Shown here: positions 27,397 through 36,908 of the stretch, in pieces
Layout of the letters: each line of letters begins with the position of its first letter
How positions within the stretch are numbered: position 1 is the stretch's first letter
Assembly: GCF_000445105.1 (NCBI RefSeq)
Contig: NZ_ATDP01000107.1
Coordinates: 1-64,000, forward strand
DNA from: Sphingobium lactosutens DS20
Lineage (GTDB): Bacteria > Pseudomonadota > Alphaproteobacteria > Sphingomonadales > Sphingomonadaceae
Reading direction: 5' to 3'
Length of the DNA stretch: 64,000 nucleotides
The notes under the pieces: model-generated
Database searches by the model: none
What the model was told of the DNA's origin: nothing
What the model saw: only the letters and a program-made list of their open reading frames with translations
Made by a program: the position numbers and the translations under genes

Positions 27397-27408
27397 TCAC
27401 ACTTGTGG
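27397..27408. promoter_or_regulatory. Dyad TCACAAGTGTGA, variant copy
   Basis: TCACACTTGTGG, i.e. the same element on the other strand with one mismatch, in the AT-rich part of the spacer. Confidence 0.4.
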
Positions 27409-27694
27409 AAATATATTTTCAGGTATCTTCCATGAGGTATGGATAATACACCAAAACCATACCAGTCCTGTTCAGGTGTTGCCCTTTGGTGTTGTGGTGC
27501 TACCGTGCGATAGTGGAGGTATCAGTCACATGATACAGCCCACTGAACATGAAAAGATGCAGTCAAGAGCAAAGGTAGGTTGACAGGATCGTGATGCGAC
27601 ACCCTGAGGGAGTAGCTTACAGACGGTAGCAGATGAGAGTAGTTCGCAGGGGTAAGCCCACTCAACACACGACCGTCAAAAACGAGTCCAGACC

Positions 27695-28189
27695 TTACAT
27701 TGCGGGTCTATCGGATGCTTTGCACTTTTGGCTCCACATCCACATAATCGGAAATGGCTTACCGTGCTTCGCCTGCCATTCCTTCTGCTGCGCGGCTTGC
27801 AAAGTGTGCGTCACAACCACCGTGCCGCTGATCCGATTAAGCCCCCACAACGAGACATTGCGGCTTTCGCTGACAAACGATCCGGTAATTTCTGCTGCCG
27901 CCTTGCCTGTGATTTTGTAAGTCGGAGAATTGTCGGGCGACGTGATGGTGTTAGCCTCTAAATCGACCACCCATGTCGTTGGTGGATCGACCACGAACCC
28001 TGAAAACCCTGCTTCCCATATGTCTCTAATCACCTGATCCTGAGTAGCAGGAGGTTTGGCATACAGGTCAACTGGACCATGCTTTGGCTTGGAAATCTGC
28101 TGACAGTCCAGATACAGAGTTTCTGCTTGGGCTGCGCCCGACGATGCAGAAAGCACGGAAATGCAAGCCATGACGAAGCTGAGTTTCAA
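27695..28189 (-). CDS. Exported protein, unknown
   Basis: 164 aa if started at TTG 28189, which has AAAGGATAA upstream and gives a clean signal peptide (MKLSFVMACISVLSASSGAAQA, shown in part, cleavage before ETLYLDC). The mature part has two Cys and a beta-rich sequence with WVVDLEANTITSPDNSPTYK, typical of small periplasmic proteins in sphingomonads. No family is recognised. The gene is immediately downstream of a small membrane-protein gene on the same strand, suggesting a two-gene lysogenic-conversion unit. Confidence 0.6.
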   Translation of the reverse strand: MKLSFVMACISVLSASSGAAQAETLYLDCQQISKPKHGPVDLYAKPPATQDQVIRDIWEAGFSGFVVDPPTTWVVDLEANTITSPDNSPTYKITGKAAAEITGSFVSESRNVSLWGLNRISGTVVVTHTLQAAQQKEWQAKHGKPFPIMWMWSQKCKASDRPAM

Positions 28190-28200
28190 GGCTTTATCCT

Positions 28201-28521
28201 TTAATCCGCAAACTGCCGCTTCCAGCGATAAACCGGACACGGATCAAATAGCACGGTGAATTCAACGTCGCGATAACCTGTCCCTGACCAGTATCGACAT
28301 ACTTGCCTCGCCGGTGTGCCGGGAGAGTAGTATGAAAGCAGCATTACGCCTTCGGTTTCTGGGTAGAATGTCGTGCTGGTCAGAAATTCTAATCCCAGCA
28401 CCGTGACCAGCAGCCACAATCCTGCAAGCGTTCCACCGATCCGCAACGCCCAACGGCGCACGAATGGATTGTAGGACAGGTCCACGAGGCGGGAGACGAC
28501 TGGCTGAATTCGATCTTTCAT
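28201..28521 (-). CDS. Single-pass membrane protein, unknown
   Basis: 106 aa. One transmembrane helix (about residues 28-48, IGGTLAGLWLLVTVLGLEF) is followed by an exported domain with two Cys (VCRYWSGTGYRDVEF, DPCPVYRW). The RYW/GTG-F-D-CP layout resembles the loop of the larger membrane protein at 25,999-27,009 (VCRYFTGRG, DECPFYAVR), so the two are probably related. It is co-oriented with the exported-protein gene just downstream. Confidence 0.6.
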   Translation of the reverse strand: MKDRIQPVVSRLVDLSYNPFVRRWALRIGGTLAGLWLLVTVLGLEFLTSTTFYPETEGVMLLSYYSPGTPARQVCRYWSGTGYRDVEFTVLFDPCPVYRWKRQFAD

Positions 28522-28566
28522 GCCACTCAGATACCTATCCTACATTAAGCTATCGCTAAAACTGCG

Positions 28567-29148
28567 TTAGCCGCCGATCATGCTCGCGAGAGGTGCAAGG
28601 AAAGGCGTTACGACGCCAATGTGGTCCGCTGCCAGTCCCATGAACTTCGCATAGGATGCAGCAAAGCCGCCAGTTCCCTTTGCCTTCTCCATGTCCTTGA
28701 CGGCTTCAACCAGCACGGCCTTCTGCTCGACATTCTCCACCCCACCCTCAATCGCATTGATGAGGTCAGCGAACACGCCAGAGTTGTTCACAACGTTGGT
28801 GGAATTATCGGTGGAGCCGATGTTCACGCGGGCATTCTCGCCGCTAACGGTGATATTGAAGTGGCCACCCGTATGATGCGGGAACGTGCCTTTGCGGCGG
28901 ACTTTGATCTGGAAGTGCGCTTCCAGACCCATCATCTTCTGATAGAAAACTGGGTCTACAACGGTGAAAGCCTCGTCACTACCGTTGGGAAGGCGACGGC
29001 GAATTTCGTCGTTTGCGAAGACCTGTAGCTTCTCGTTGAACACCACAACGGTGTCGCCAGTGAAAATGCCGCTGCCAGATTCGCGGACCTCCCCTTCCGG
29101 CGTCACAACTTCAAAATCAGAATGCGGGAAATCCTTGAACGGGTTCAT
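28567..29148 (-). CDS. Hypothetical protein with an asparagine-rich NIGSTDNSTN motif
   Basis: 193 aa from the ATG at 29148 (GGAG upstream). The N-terminal beta-rich domain is followed by HFNITVSGENARVNIGSTDN, STNVVNN, then a helical C-terminal segment (VENVEQKAVLVEAVKDMEKA) and a hydrophobic end (VVTPFLAPLASMIGG). The Asn/Ser motif followed by this C-terminal helix pair occurs in various uncharacterised bacterial proteins and resembles short amyloid-like signalling motifs. That comparison is from memory and uncertain. It is divergent from terS. Confidence 0.5.
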   Translation of the reverse strand: MNPFKDFPHSDFEVVTPEGEVRESGSGIFTGDTVVVFNEKLQVFANDEIRRRLPNGSDEAFTVVDPVFYQKMMGLEAHFQIKVRRKGTFPHHTGGHFNITVSGENARVNIGSTDNSTNVVNNSGVFADLINAIEGGVENVEQKAVLVEAVKDMEKAKGTGGFAASYAKFMGLAADHIGVVTPFLAPLASMIGG

Positions 29149-29216
29149 GCAGCAACTCCCTCTGTTGTTTTCGGAATATGGGATGCCGCGTTCGTTACGC
29201 CAGTCCAACGACGCAG

Positions 29217-29233
29217 TTTTTTAGCCGCTAAAG
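29217..29233 (+). promoter_or_regulatory. 17-bp element upstream of terS
   Basis: TTTTTTAGCCGCTAAAG, containing the dyad TTTAGC-C-GCTAAA. It ends 10 bases before the terS ATG. The identical 17-mer, in the same orientation and at the same distance, precedes dpdA (51791-51807). Confidence 0.6.
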
Positions 29234-29243
29234 TAAATAGCGG

Positions 29244-29780
29244 ATGGCACAGAACAAAACACCGCCACCGCCAACTCAGAAGCAGGTTGATAAGCATTGG
29301 GGTCAGCAGGAACGAAGCGTCTCCCTGCCCCCGTACACGCGCGATCCCGGCGTCAGCATAGTTGGCACACAAGACGAAGCATCACGCATCATTGACGCTG
29401 CCCGCGAAGGTGAGACTGTCCCCGCGTTCCGACTACGCAATGCGGATGCGATTGTAGCCGATCCCATCGCGAGGACGGCCACGCTGCTGAAAAAGGCGCA
29501 CGGCGGAATGTCGCGTGAGGATTTCGCCGGCCTCGTCGGCTCTACCCTCGATCAGCAATGTTACCTGGCCCTCTACGGGCATATGTCGGATTACCAGCGC
29601 GCCCAGATTTGGCAGCGCATCCACAAACAGGCGTTTGACGAGCAGCAGGCCGCATTAGCGGAAGCCCATCGCCGTCATGAGCGCGACCGCAAGATGACGA
29701 CGGCGCTAATGAGCGCCCGCAAGATGCAGCAGGACATTTTGGCCGCCGAAGCCAAGCGCAAGGTGTCCGATGGCGAATGA
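29244..29780 (+). CDS. Putative terminase small subunit
   Basis: 178 aa. Assignment rests mainly on position: it precedes and overlaps (by 11 bases) the large-subunit gene. The protein has a disordered proline-rich N-terminus, a helical middle (MSREDFAGLVGSTLDQQCYLAL) and a long charged C-terminal helix, as in many small terminase subunits. The small subunit would recognise the packaging site. It is intact although its partner is destroyed. Confidence 0.6.
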   Translation: MAQNKTPPPPTQKQVDKHWGQQERSVSLPPYTRDPGVSIVGTQDEASRIIDAAREGETVPAFRLRNADAIVADPIARTATLLKKAHGGMSREDFAGLVGSTLDQQCYLALYGHMSDYQRAQIWQRIHKQAFDEQQAALAEAHRRHERDRKMTTALMSARKMQQDILAAEAKRKVSDGE

Positions 29781-30169
29781 GCTGCACGACTACCTAAACC
29801 TTATCACCTTTGTGCGCGAGCAGACCCTTCACCTCGGATACGATGGCTTCTGGGAGTGGATGGCCACCATTGATGATGATTTCCGCGAGGCAATCATATC
29901 GGTGATGCAGGATCCGGCGTTCACGCTGGAAGAGCATCAAACGATGCCCATGGATCGCTGGCGTATCCTGTTTTTCCGAATGGGACGCGGCGCGGGCAAA
30001 ACCCATGCTGCCGCCGCCAATACGAACCTACTGGCCAAATACCTCTATCCGGGCGGCTACGGCATCCTTGTCGGCCCTACCGTGCAGCATGTTCGTGAAA
30101 CGATGATCGAGGGAAAAAGCGGCCTAATTGCCACCGCGCCCGCCGACTGCATCCCTGAATACCGCCCCC
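29770..30169 (+). pseudogene. Terminase large subunit, truncated by IS3
   Basis: 133 codons remain. The Walker A motif of the packaging ATPase is plain (FFRMGRGAGKTHAAAANTN), followed by the strand YGILVGPT. The Walker B, coupling motif and nuclease domain of a normal 450-550 aa TerL are missing. The frame enters the IS end and stops after a few codons. Without TerL, DNA cannot be packaged. Confidence 0.88.
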
Positions 30170-31443
30170 TGATCTGCCCCCACCGAGTGGACCGATTGGT
30201 TTGTTAGTGCATTAAGCTCATCGCCGCCATATCCGGACGGAGGTGGAGCGAAGCGGAACCGGAGGCCGATATGGCGGTGTCGCCGTTTCTGGTGCCGGTG
30301 GCCGATAGCCAAGACTGCTGTGCGGGCGGACGGTGTTGTAATGCCGCCGCCAGGCTTCGATCAGCACCCTGGCCTCGGCGAGGCTGTAGAAGATTTCACC
30401 ATTGAGCAGTTCGTCGCGCAGCGACCCATTGAAGCTTTCATTATAGCCATTCTCCCATGGCGATCCCGGCGCGATGTAGAGCGTCTTCACGCCGATCTGC
30501 CGCAGCCATTGCTGGACGGCATTGGCGATAAATTCGGCGCCATTATCTGACCGTATATGTGCAGGCGGGCCGCGCGAGATGAACAGGTCCGCCAAGGCCG
30601 CCAGCACATCCTCATGTTTGAGCTGTCGCGCAACGATAAGCGCCAGACATTCCCTGCTGGCCTCGTCGATGATCGTCAGGATGCGGAACTTGCGGCCGTC
30701 ATGCGTGCGCCCCTCGACGAAGTCATAGGCCCACACATGCCCAGGATACTCAGGCCGCAGGCGGATGCATGATCCGTCGTTGAGCCATAGACGCCCGCGT
30801 TTGGGCTGGCGCTGCGGCACCTTGAGCCCTTCGCGCCGCCATATCCGCTCGACCCGTTTATGGTTCACCGTCCACCCCGCATGGCACAGCAACGCCGTGA
30901 CCCGGCGGTAGCCGTAACGACCATATTGCTTTGCCAAGGCGATGATGTCCTCCGTCAGCGCCTGTTCGTCATCCGCCCCACGCGGCACTTTACGCTGTGT
31001 CGATCGATGCTGCCCTAGAACCCGGCATATCCGTCGCTCGGATAGCCGGACTGGCAGATCCCGTCGTATATGATCGATGCAGCGCCGTCGCCGCGCGGGG
31101 CTCAGAAGTTTCCCCGTGCAGCTTCCTGCAATATCAGCTTGTCCAGCGTCAGGTCCGAGATCGCCCGGCGCAGCCGTTGGTTTTCCTTCTCCAGATCCTT
31201 CATCCGCCGTGCCTGGTCGGTCTTCAGCCCGCCATATTCCTTGCGCCAGCGATAATAGGTCTGCTCACTGACCCCGATCCGACGGCAGGCTTCGGCGGTC
31301 GAAGCCCCCTGCGCCAGCACGATCTCAATTTCACGCAGCTTGCCGATGATCTCTTCCGGCTTGTGCTTCTTGCTCGGCATTCAATGTCCCTTTCGCGGTC
31401 CAGACTATCATAGTCTCTGGGCCACTCAGCGGGGGGCAGATCA
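30170..31443 (-). mobile_element. IS3-family element (IS407-type), copy 1, at a deletion junction
   Basis: 1274 bp with imperfect terminal inverted repeats beginning TGATCTGCCCCC. No target duplication is present: the flanking 4 bases are CCCC on the left and AAGT on the right. The left flank is terL and the right flank is the middle of a tape-measure gene. This is what remains when two same-orientation copies recombine and delete the DNA between them. It matches copy 2 in length and in the translated proteins. Confidence 0.92.
30218..31380 (-). CDS. IS3 transposase OrfAB (copy 1)
   Basis: orfA (31102-31380, 92 aa) has the HTH SEQTYYRWRKEYGG and a leucine-zipper-like tail. orfB follows in the -1 frame and ends at 30218, with catalytic residues in WAYDFVEG, RSDNGAEF and PWENGYNESF (DDE). 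The frames join at a GGGAAAC slippery heptamer (31108-31114, minus strand) just before the orfA stop, giving the fused transposase GKLLSPARRRR. It appears intact and identical to copy 2. Confidence 0.92.
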
Positions 31444-34400
31444 AAGTCCCTCAAGATCAGCGGTGCTACAACCGGCGAAACATCATCCACCGTTCTACAG
31501 CTTGGTCAGGCTCTCGCATCCGGCAGGCTCAATGGTGACGAATTCCGCTCTCTGTCGGAAAATGCTCCGCGCCTCATGCAGCTTATTGCTGATGCGGTGG
31601 GCAAGCCACGCGGCGAACTGAAAAAGCTGGCAAGCGAAGGCAAGCTGACCAGTGAACTGCTGTTCAAGGCTTTGTCCGATCCCGCTTACACCGCGAAGCT
31701 GGACGAGGAATTCAAACGCATCCCGCCAACGTTTAGTGATGCGATGACCGCCGTGAAAAACGCGGCCATTGATGCCTTCGGTGCGTTCGATAAGGGGGGA
31801 CAGTTCAGCCAATCCCTCTATAATTTCGCAACCGATGCCACCGGCAATATGTCGCGCATCACTTCTGCGATGCAGACGGCTGGCACCGCCCTCGCCTCTG
31901 CCCTGCGCTTCGCATCCGATAATGCGTCCACGCTGGGTCTGATCCTTGGTGGTGTCGTTGCGGCTAAGATCGGCCTGTTCGCGCAGACCCTCGCTGTTCA
32001 GGCAGTTGGCGCGCTGGTCGCATTCCGTAATGCCAATCTGGGTGCGATTGCTGGTGCGATGGCGCTGGCGCGCATTGCGCCGATTGCTGGGACTGCCACA
32101 ATTGCGCTGACCGGCCTTCGCGCTGCTGGTGCTGGCCTGCTGGCGATCTTCGGCGGCCCGATCGGTGCGGCCATTACCGCCCTGACCGTCGCGTTCGGTT
32201 TCTTTGCTTCCAATGCCGCGAACACGGCCACGATCCTGTCGAACACGAACAGCGTCGTAGCCGATACCGACAAGCTGATTAAGGACATGAGTTTCACAGC
32301 GGACGATGCTTCTGGCACCGTGAAGGGCGTCGGAACGCAAGCCGACAGTGCGACCCCGAAAATCGACAACTTCGCTGGCGCTGTGGGGAACGCCGCCCAG
32401 AAGCTATATGAGCTTGCCGCTGCCCAGCGCACGGCCAACATCGCTGCGCTCGAATCCAAGCGCGTAGAACTGTCCACGCAATGGAGCGACCTCTACGCAT
32501 CCAGCCGCGAGGGCCGCCGCAAGGAATTCTTCAAACCGCAGGGCAGCATTTGGGGCAATCTCAAGCAGGCCGGTAAGACCATCGGCGGCGAACTCGGCGA
32601 ACTGGTCGGCGTCGGCACTCCTGATGCTGAAATCGACGCCCGCATGAAAGACCTGAAAACGTCGATGGGCAACATCGACAGCAGCTTGAAGCGCATTGCC
32701 GAAACGCCGCTTGAAAAGGTCGCGCAGGATCAGCGCCTTCGCGCCCAAGCTGGTATCGGTGGCGGCACCCTTGAACTTGGCGAAGGTAGCGGCGGCAAGA
32801 AGAAGGGTCGCGGTGGTAAGTCGGAAGCCGAACGAGAGGCAGAGCGCGCAGCAAAGGAAGCTGAGCGCCAGAAGGAAGCCTACGACAAGCTGTTCCTCAC
32901 GATGGAGCAAAACCTAACCATCGCGAAGGCCATGCCAATCGAGGCAGAAGCCTTGTCGAAGGAATATGAACTACAGGAAATTCTCGGCAAAAAGATCAGC
33001 GACGGTGATCGCGACCGCATCAAGAGCCTGACAGAACAGACCCGCGCTGCTCGCCTGCTCACCGACATGAAGGCGGCCAACGACAACAGCAAGGCCGAAC
33101 TCGACTACCAGAAGCGCCGCTTGTCCATGACGGACAAGGAGGCATCCATTGCCGAAGCTGCGTGGGAATGGGAACGCCGCGCACTTGAGGAAAAGGTCGA
33201 TCTGACCGGCGATGAATACCAGACCCAGCTAAAGCTGGTGAAAGCCCGCGCTGGTGAAACGTTTGAAATCGAAAAGCAGAACAGGCTCATCAAGAGCCGC
33301 GAAGCCCTGCTGCGCGATTACAGCCCTGCCAATGCCCGTGATTTGGAACTGGAGCAGATTGCCGCCGACCGGAAGCAGCTTGATCTTCTCCGCTCCAAGT
33401 CCATCGCGGACGGCGGCATTTCCGAAGAGCAGTATCGTCGTTCGCTAGACGGCCTGAACCGTGCGACAGCAGAGGTTGCCACCCGCTTTGAATACGAGCT
33501 GGGCCAGTCCATCGACACTTTGGGGTCGCAGCTTACCGGCACATTCGGGAAAGCTATTTCCAAATTCGGGCAACTTCTTTCCGGTCTGGCCGATGCTGCG
33601 CGTGGCAATTTCGCGGGCCTTGGTCCTATCGGCAGCATCATCGACATGCTGGGCAAGAACAGCGACGGCACCCTGACCGGCATTGGCCAGGCCGCCGCGA
33701 AGGCATCGCAAAACACCCTAGACAGCATTCTCGGCCGCAACGGTCAGAAGTCCGCCCTGCTCAACCCGCTGCAAAGCCTCAGCACCGGCTTCGACGGCTT
33801 CAAGGGCGACATGAAGAAGATATTCACCGGCAAGGGTCCGGGCAGTGTCGCCGGCGCAATCGGCAATACGCTGGGCGCGGCTGCGTCCGGTATGCAAATG
33901 GGGCAGATGGCCGACGGCGTGATGAAGGCGCTCGGCATCGGCAGCAGTAAGACTGGTGCATCCATCGGCGGCGCACTCGGCTCCGTCGTCGGCGGTCCTA
34001 TCGGCTCGATCATCGGCTCCATCGGTGGCGGTCTGATGGGCGGCCTGTTCAAGAAGAAGCGTTATGGCACTTCCAACATCACCCTTGGCGATGACGGATA
34101 CCTGACCAGCGACACGACCGGCAATAAGTCGGCCTATAAGGCAGCGGCATCCGGCGCGGCTGGCAATGTCATCAGCGGCCTGAACAGCATTGCCGAACAA
34201 CTTGGCGGCTCGCTGTCGGGCAATCCGAATATCTCCATCGGCCAGTATAAGGGCAAATGGCGCGTCAGCGACATTGGCCGAACCGGCAAGCTGAAGGGCG
34301 GCAGCGGTCGCACCGACATTAAGGACTTCGGCAAGGACGGTGAAGAGGAAGCTATTTCCTACGCCATCCAGACGGCCTTGAAGCAGGGCGTCCTTACGGG

Positions 34401-35127
34401 CGTGTCCGAGTTCTCCAAGCGCGTCCTGAGCGCCGCGGAAGACCTAGACCGCGCTGTCACACTTGCGACGAAATATGAGAACATCGTCAAGGAACTGGCT
34501 CGCATTGATGATCCTATCGGGGCGCCCCTCAAGGAACTGAACGCGGAATTCCAGAAGCTGCGCGACGAAATGGTGGCCAATAAGGCGACCGCCGCCGAAC
34601 TGGCGAACGTTGATCGCTATTACATGGTCCAGCGCGAAAACATGCTCAAGGATCAGCTATCCGACCTCAAGAGCTTCCGCGACACTCTCATGGGCGAAGG
34701 CAGCGGCCTGACCACAAAGAGCCGTCTCGATAGCAAGCTGGCCGAATTCCAGAAGTATGAAGAGGCACTGGCATCGGGCAAGTCCGTCGATACAGCTGCA
34801 ATGACAGACCTTGGCAAAACCATCTGGGATATGTCGAAGGACATTTACGGCACCGCTACCGCGCAGTCGCAGAACATCAGGAACCGCCTGCTTGATGCGA
34901 CCGATGCCGCGAGCAAGTATGTGGAAGGTGTCTATGCGCAGAACTCCACCAACGTTGTGGAGGCCGTCGATACTCAGACGCAGATGATTGCTGAACAGGT
35001 CAAGCAGCAGGCAAAGGGCAATGCTCTGACGGAGCAGCTTATCGAGTTGATCCGCAACAGTCAGGACATTGCGACCGTCTGGAATGGCGGTGCAGCAGTC
35101 AACGGCAAGCAAGCCGGAACCGTGTAA
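31444..35127 (+). pseudogene. Tail tape-measure protein, 5'-truncated by IS3
   Basis: The frame is open from the IS end (KSLKISGATTGETSSTVLQ) for about 1227 codons. The first segment is the conserved tape-measure N-terminal domain pattern (QALASGRLNGDEFRSL, then ENAPRLMQLIADAVG). Hydrophobic helices, long charged coiled coils and a glycine-rich segment (GASIGGALGSVVGGPIGSII) follow, as in long-tailed phages. The true N-terminus is gone with the deletion. Length would have set the tail length; with more than 1200 residues left the tail was long. Confidence 0.85.
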
Positions 35128-35145
35128 ATAGCGGGGAGGACTTCT

Positions 35146-35520
35146 ATGGCCATTGATGCAAATCGCGGTGCGTTCGTAAAAGAGGAATATCGTTGGGAGG
35201 AAGAGCAGGACGCAGAAGTCTTGGCGATCCAGCCCAATGCCCGAACGATCAAGCTAGAAACCAATCTGAACCTTGCCGCCGCGAGTGTAATCGCTGTCGA
35301 ATTGCTATCTGACCTCAAGCATGTCGGGCAGGCGTACAGCATCACATTGCAGGGCGTGGGCATTATCAAGGGTTCGGATTTCATCGGTTCGCCGCCGACA
35401 TTCTCATGCAACTTCCCTGACTGGCCAGTGAAGCAGACCGATAAGCTGATCCTGATTGGCTACGCGGAAGACCATGACCGCAACATCACAATGATAACGA
35501 TAAAGGGGCCAATGAAGTGA
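35146..35520 (+). CDS. Putative minor tail protein
   Basis: 124 aa, beginning MAIDANRGAFVKEEYRWEEE, beta-rich. It lies directly behind the tape-measure gene (18-base gap, GGGGAGG site) and overlaps the next gene by ATGA. That position is normally taken by small distal-tail or tip-assembly proteins. The sequence family is not recognised. Confidence 0.6.
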   Translation: MAIDANRGAFVKEEYRWEEEQDAEVLAIQPNARTIKLETNLNLAAASVIAVELLSDLKHVGQAYSITLQGVGIIKGSDFIGSPPTFSCNFPDWPVKQTDKLILIGYAEDHDRNITMITIKGPMK

Positions 35521-36296
35521 TCGAGAACCCATTTTTGCTGATGAGCGCCCCGGTCGCTTTCGAGACTACCAACTTCCAGATTGCTGCGACACCGCCAACC
35601 AACCTGACAAACGACAACATGGATATGGAATGGCGTTCGGTCGGGCTGGCTGATGTGTATGTCGTGATGCGTTGCGCCGCTCCCGTCGATACGATTGCCA
35701 TCCTCCATAGTAACCAGCGCGCCACAGATACCTATCGCGTTCGTGCTGCTGCCACTGTTGCGGCGCTACTCACCAACCCTGTCTATGATAGCGGGCTGGT
35801 CCCGGCCTATGAGGGATTGAAGCTGGAACCCTATACGACGAAGAGCATCTTGGACCTCGGCCAGCCGGTGCAATCGCTCTACTGGCGTTTCGATTTTGAC
35901 TCTCCCGGCCATCCTGACGGTCAGGTGAAAGCTGCGCGCATTGTGATGGGCCAGCGTTTTGAAATCCCTACCGGCATTAACTACGGCTGGGAAAAGCTGG
36001 TCCTCAATGACAGCGCCATCACCACCGGCCCGAACTATGAGGACGTGGACGAATATCCCAGCCGTCCCGGTGTAAAGTCCACGCTCGGCGGCATGGACGA
36101 AGCTACATTCAATCGGCTGGACGCTCTGCTCATGCAGGCGGGATCGGCAAAGCCTGTCCTATATGCGCCCGAACCCGACAACCTAGATACCGCGCAGCAC
36201 TGGACCGTTTATGGGCGCATGAAATCGTGGAAGTTCCCGAACCCCTATCATAACTGGTGGGACGTTGAAGTCGAGGTTCACGGCCTGCGCTCGTAA
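35517..36296 (+). CDS. Putative distal tail / minor tail protein
   Basis: 259 aa. The body is beta-rich with SPGHPDGQVKAARIVMGQ and a conserved-looking end (NPYHNWWDVEVEVHGLRS). Proteins of this size between the tape measure and the J-like tip usually join the tube to the baseplate. ATGA overlap with the preceding gene indicates coupled translation. Confidence 0.6.
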   Translation: MIENPFLLMSAPVAFETTNFQIAATPPTNLTNDNMDMEWRSVGLADVYVVMRCAAPVDTIAILHSNQRATDTYRVRAAATVAALLTNPVYDSGLVPAYEGLKLEPYTTKSILDLGQPVQSLYWRFDFDSPGHPDGQVKAARIVMGQRFEIPTGINYGWEKLVLNDSAITTGPNYEDVDEYPSRPGVKSTLGGMDEATFNRLDALLMQAGSAKPVLYAPEPDNLDTAQHWTVYGRMKSWKFPNPYHNWWDVEVEVHGLRS

Positions 36297-36339
36297 CACG
36301 AAGTGGCAATTCTGAAAAAGTCTTGCGGCGCGAAGGTGA

Positions 36340-36846
36340 ATGGCATTTATGTCATTCATGTCGTTCCAATCACTCGTGACTTTTGCATCGAGCAATCCTT
36401 ACCTTGTCGCCATTGCTAACGTAGCGGCGGTCATCACCGTGATTTGGGTTGTGATGAAATGGGGATGGATAGGCTGTCGGTTCGTTTGGCTGTGGTCAAC
36501 GCAGAATTTGAAGGCTGCTCAACGCCGTCTGACGTTCACCACAATGACTGTCGCCCTGATATCGTATCACCACCCTAGCGTGATGATCGCGGCGATTTTG
36601 CGAATGGCCATATTCACAACTGGAGCATCAATTCTGATGTATGCTCAGGCTCTCAGTAGTCTGATTTCCCCCTCGCTATTTGGGCAGCAGCCTGAGAAGT
36701 GGCAGGCTGCTTTGTTCATTACCGCCGGTCATCTCATACTCCTGCGCGGATTCAGTTACATTTTTACTCTCTCGAAATATGTCCTAGCATTTCATCGGCG
36801 CGAACGAATTCGGCGCTACAGGCTCGTTCGCGCAGCCAAGAGGTGA
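36340..36846 (+). CDS. Multi-pass membrane protein inserted in tail operon
   Basis: 168 aa with about four hydrophobic segments (near residues 17-45, 68-80, 85-107 and 122-148) and a very basic C-terminus (HRRERIRRYRLVRAAKR). It interrupts the run of tail genes. A membrane protein there is typically a moron, possibly for superinfection exclusion, but there is no direct evidence. Its codon use is more AT-rich than its neighbours. Confidence 0.55.
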   Translation: MAFMSFMSFQSLVTFASSNPYLVAIANVAAVITVIWVVMKWGWIGCRFVWLWSTQNLKAAQRRLTFTTMTVALISYHHPSVMIAAILRMAIFTTGASILMYAQALSSLISPSLFGQQPEKWQAALFITAGHLILLRGFSYIFTLSKYVLAFHRRERIRRYRLVRAAKR

Positions 36847-36878
36847 ACTCCGCAACAAATTCAGCTGCTCCTTCTCAC

Positions 36879-36897
36879 TAAATATCCGACAGGATAT
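36879..36897 (+). promoter_or_regulatory. TAAATAT-hairpin module 1
   Basis: TAAATATCC is followed by a perfect small stem ATATCC-GACA-GGATAT that ends 11 bases before the GTG start of the tail-tip gene. The same arrangement occurs at 40208 and 44124. Confidence 0.5.
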
Positions 36898-36908
36898 GGG
36901 GTGATGAA

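Larger units (their letters stand above)
27010..27694. other. Non-coding spacer with two dyads
   Basis: About 685 bases without a convincing gene; the one longer frame (27158-27583) has no ribosome-binding site and protein-like composition is poor. It contains two of the 12-bp dyads (27114-27125 exact, 27397-27408 with one mismatch) and an AT-rich stretch at 27,385-27,450 with a GGATAAT box. It serves as the upstream region for the leftward gene at 25,999-27,009. A control region, or the remains of the lysogeny switch, is possible. Confidence 0.5.

Noticed and set aside
27158..27583. A 141-codon frame in the 27.0-27.7 kb spacer
   Set aside because: No ribosome-binding site, many Cys/His/Pro without pattern, and it crosses candidate regulatory dyads.
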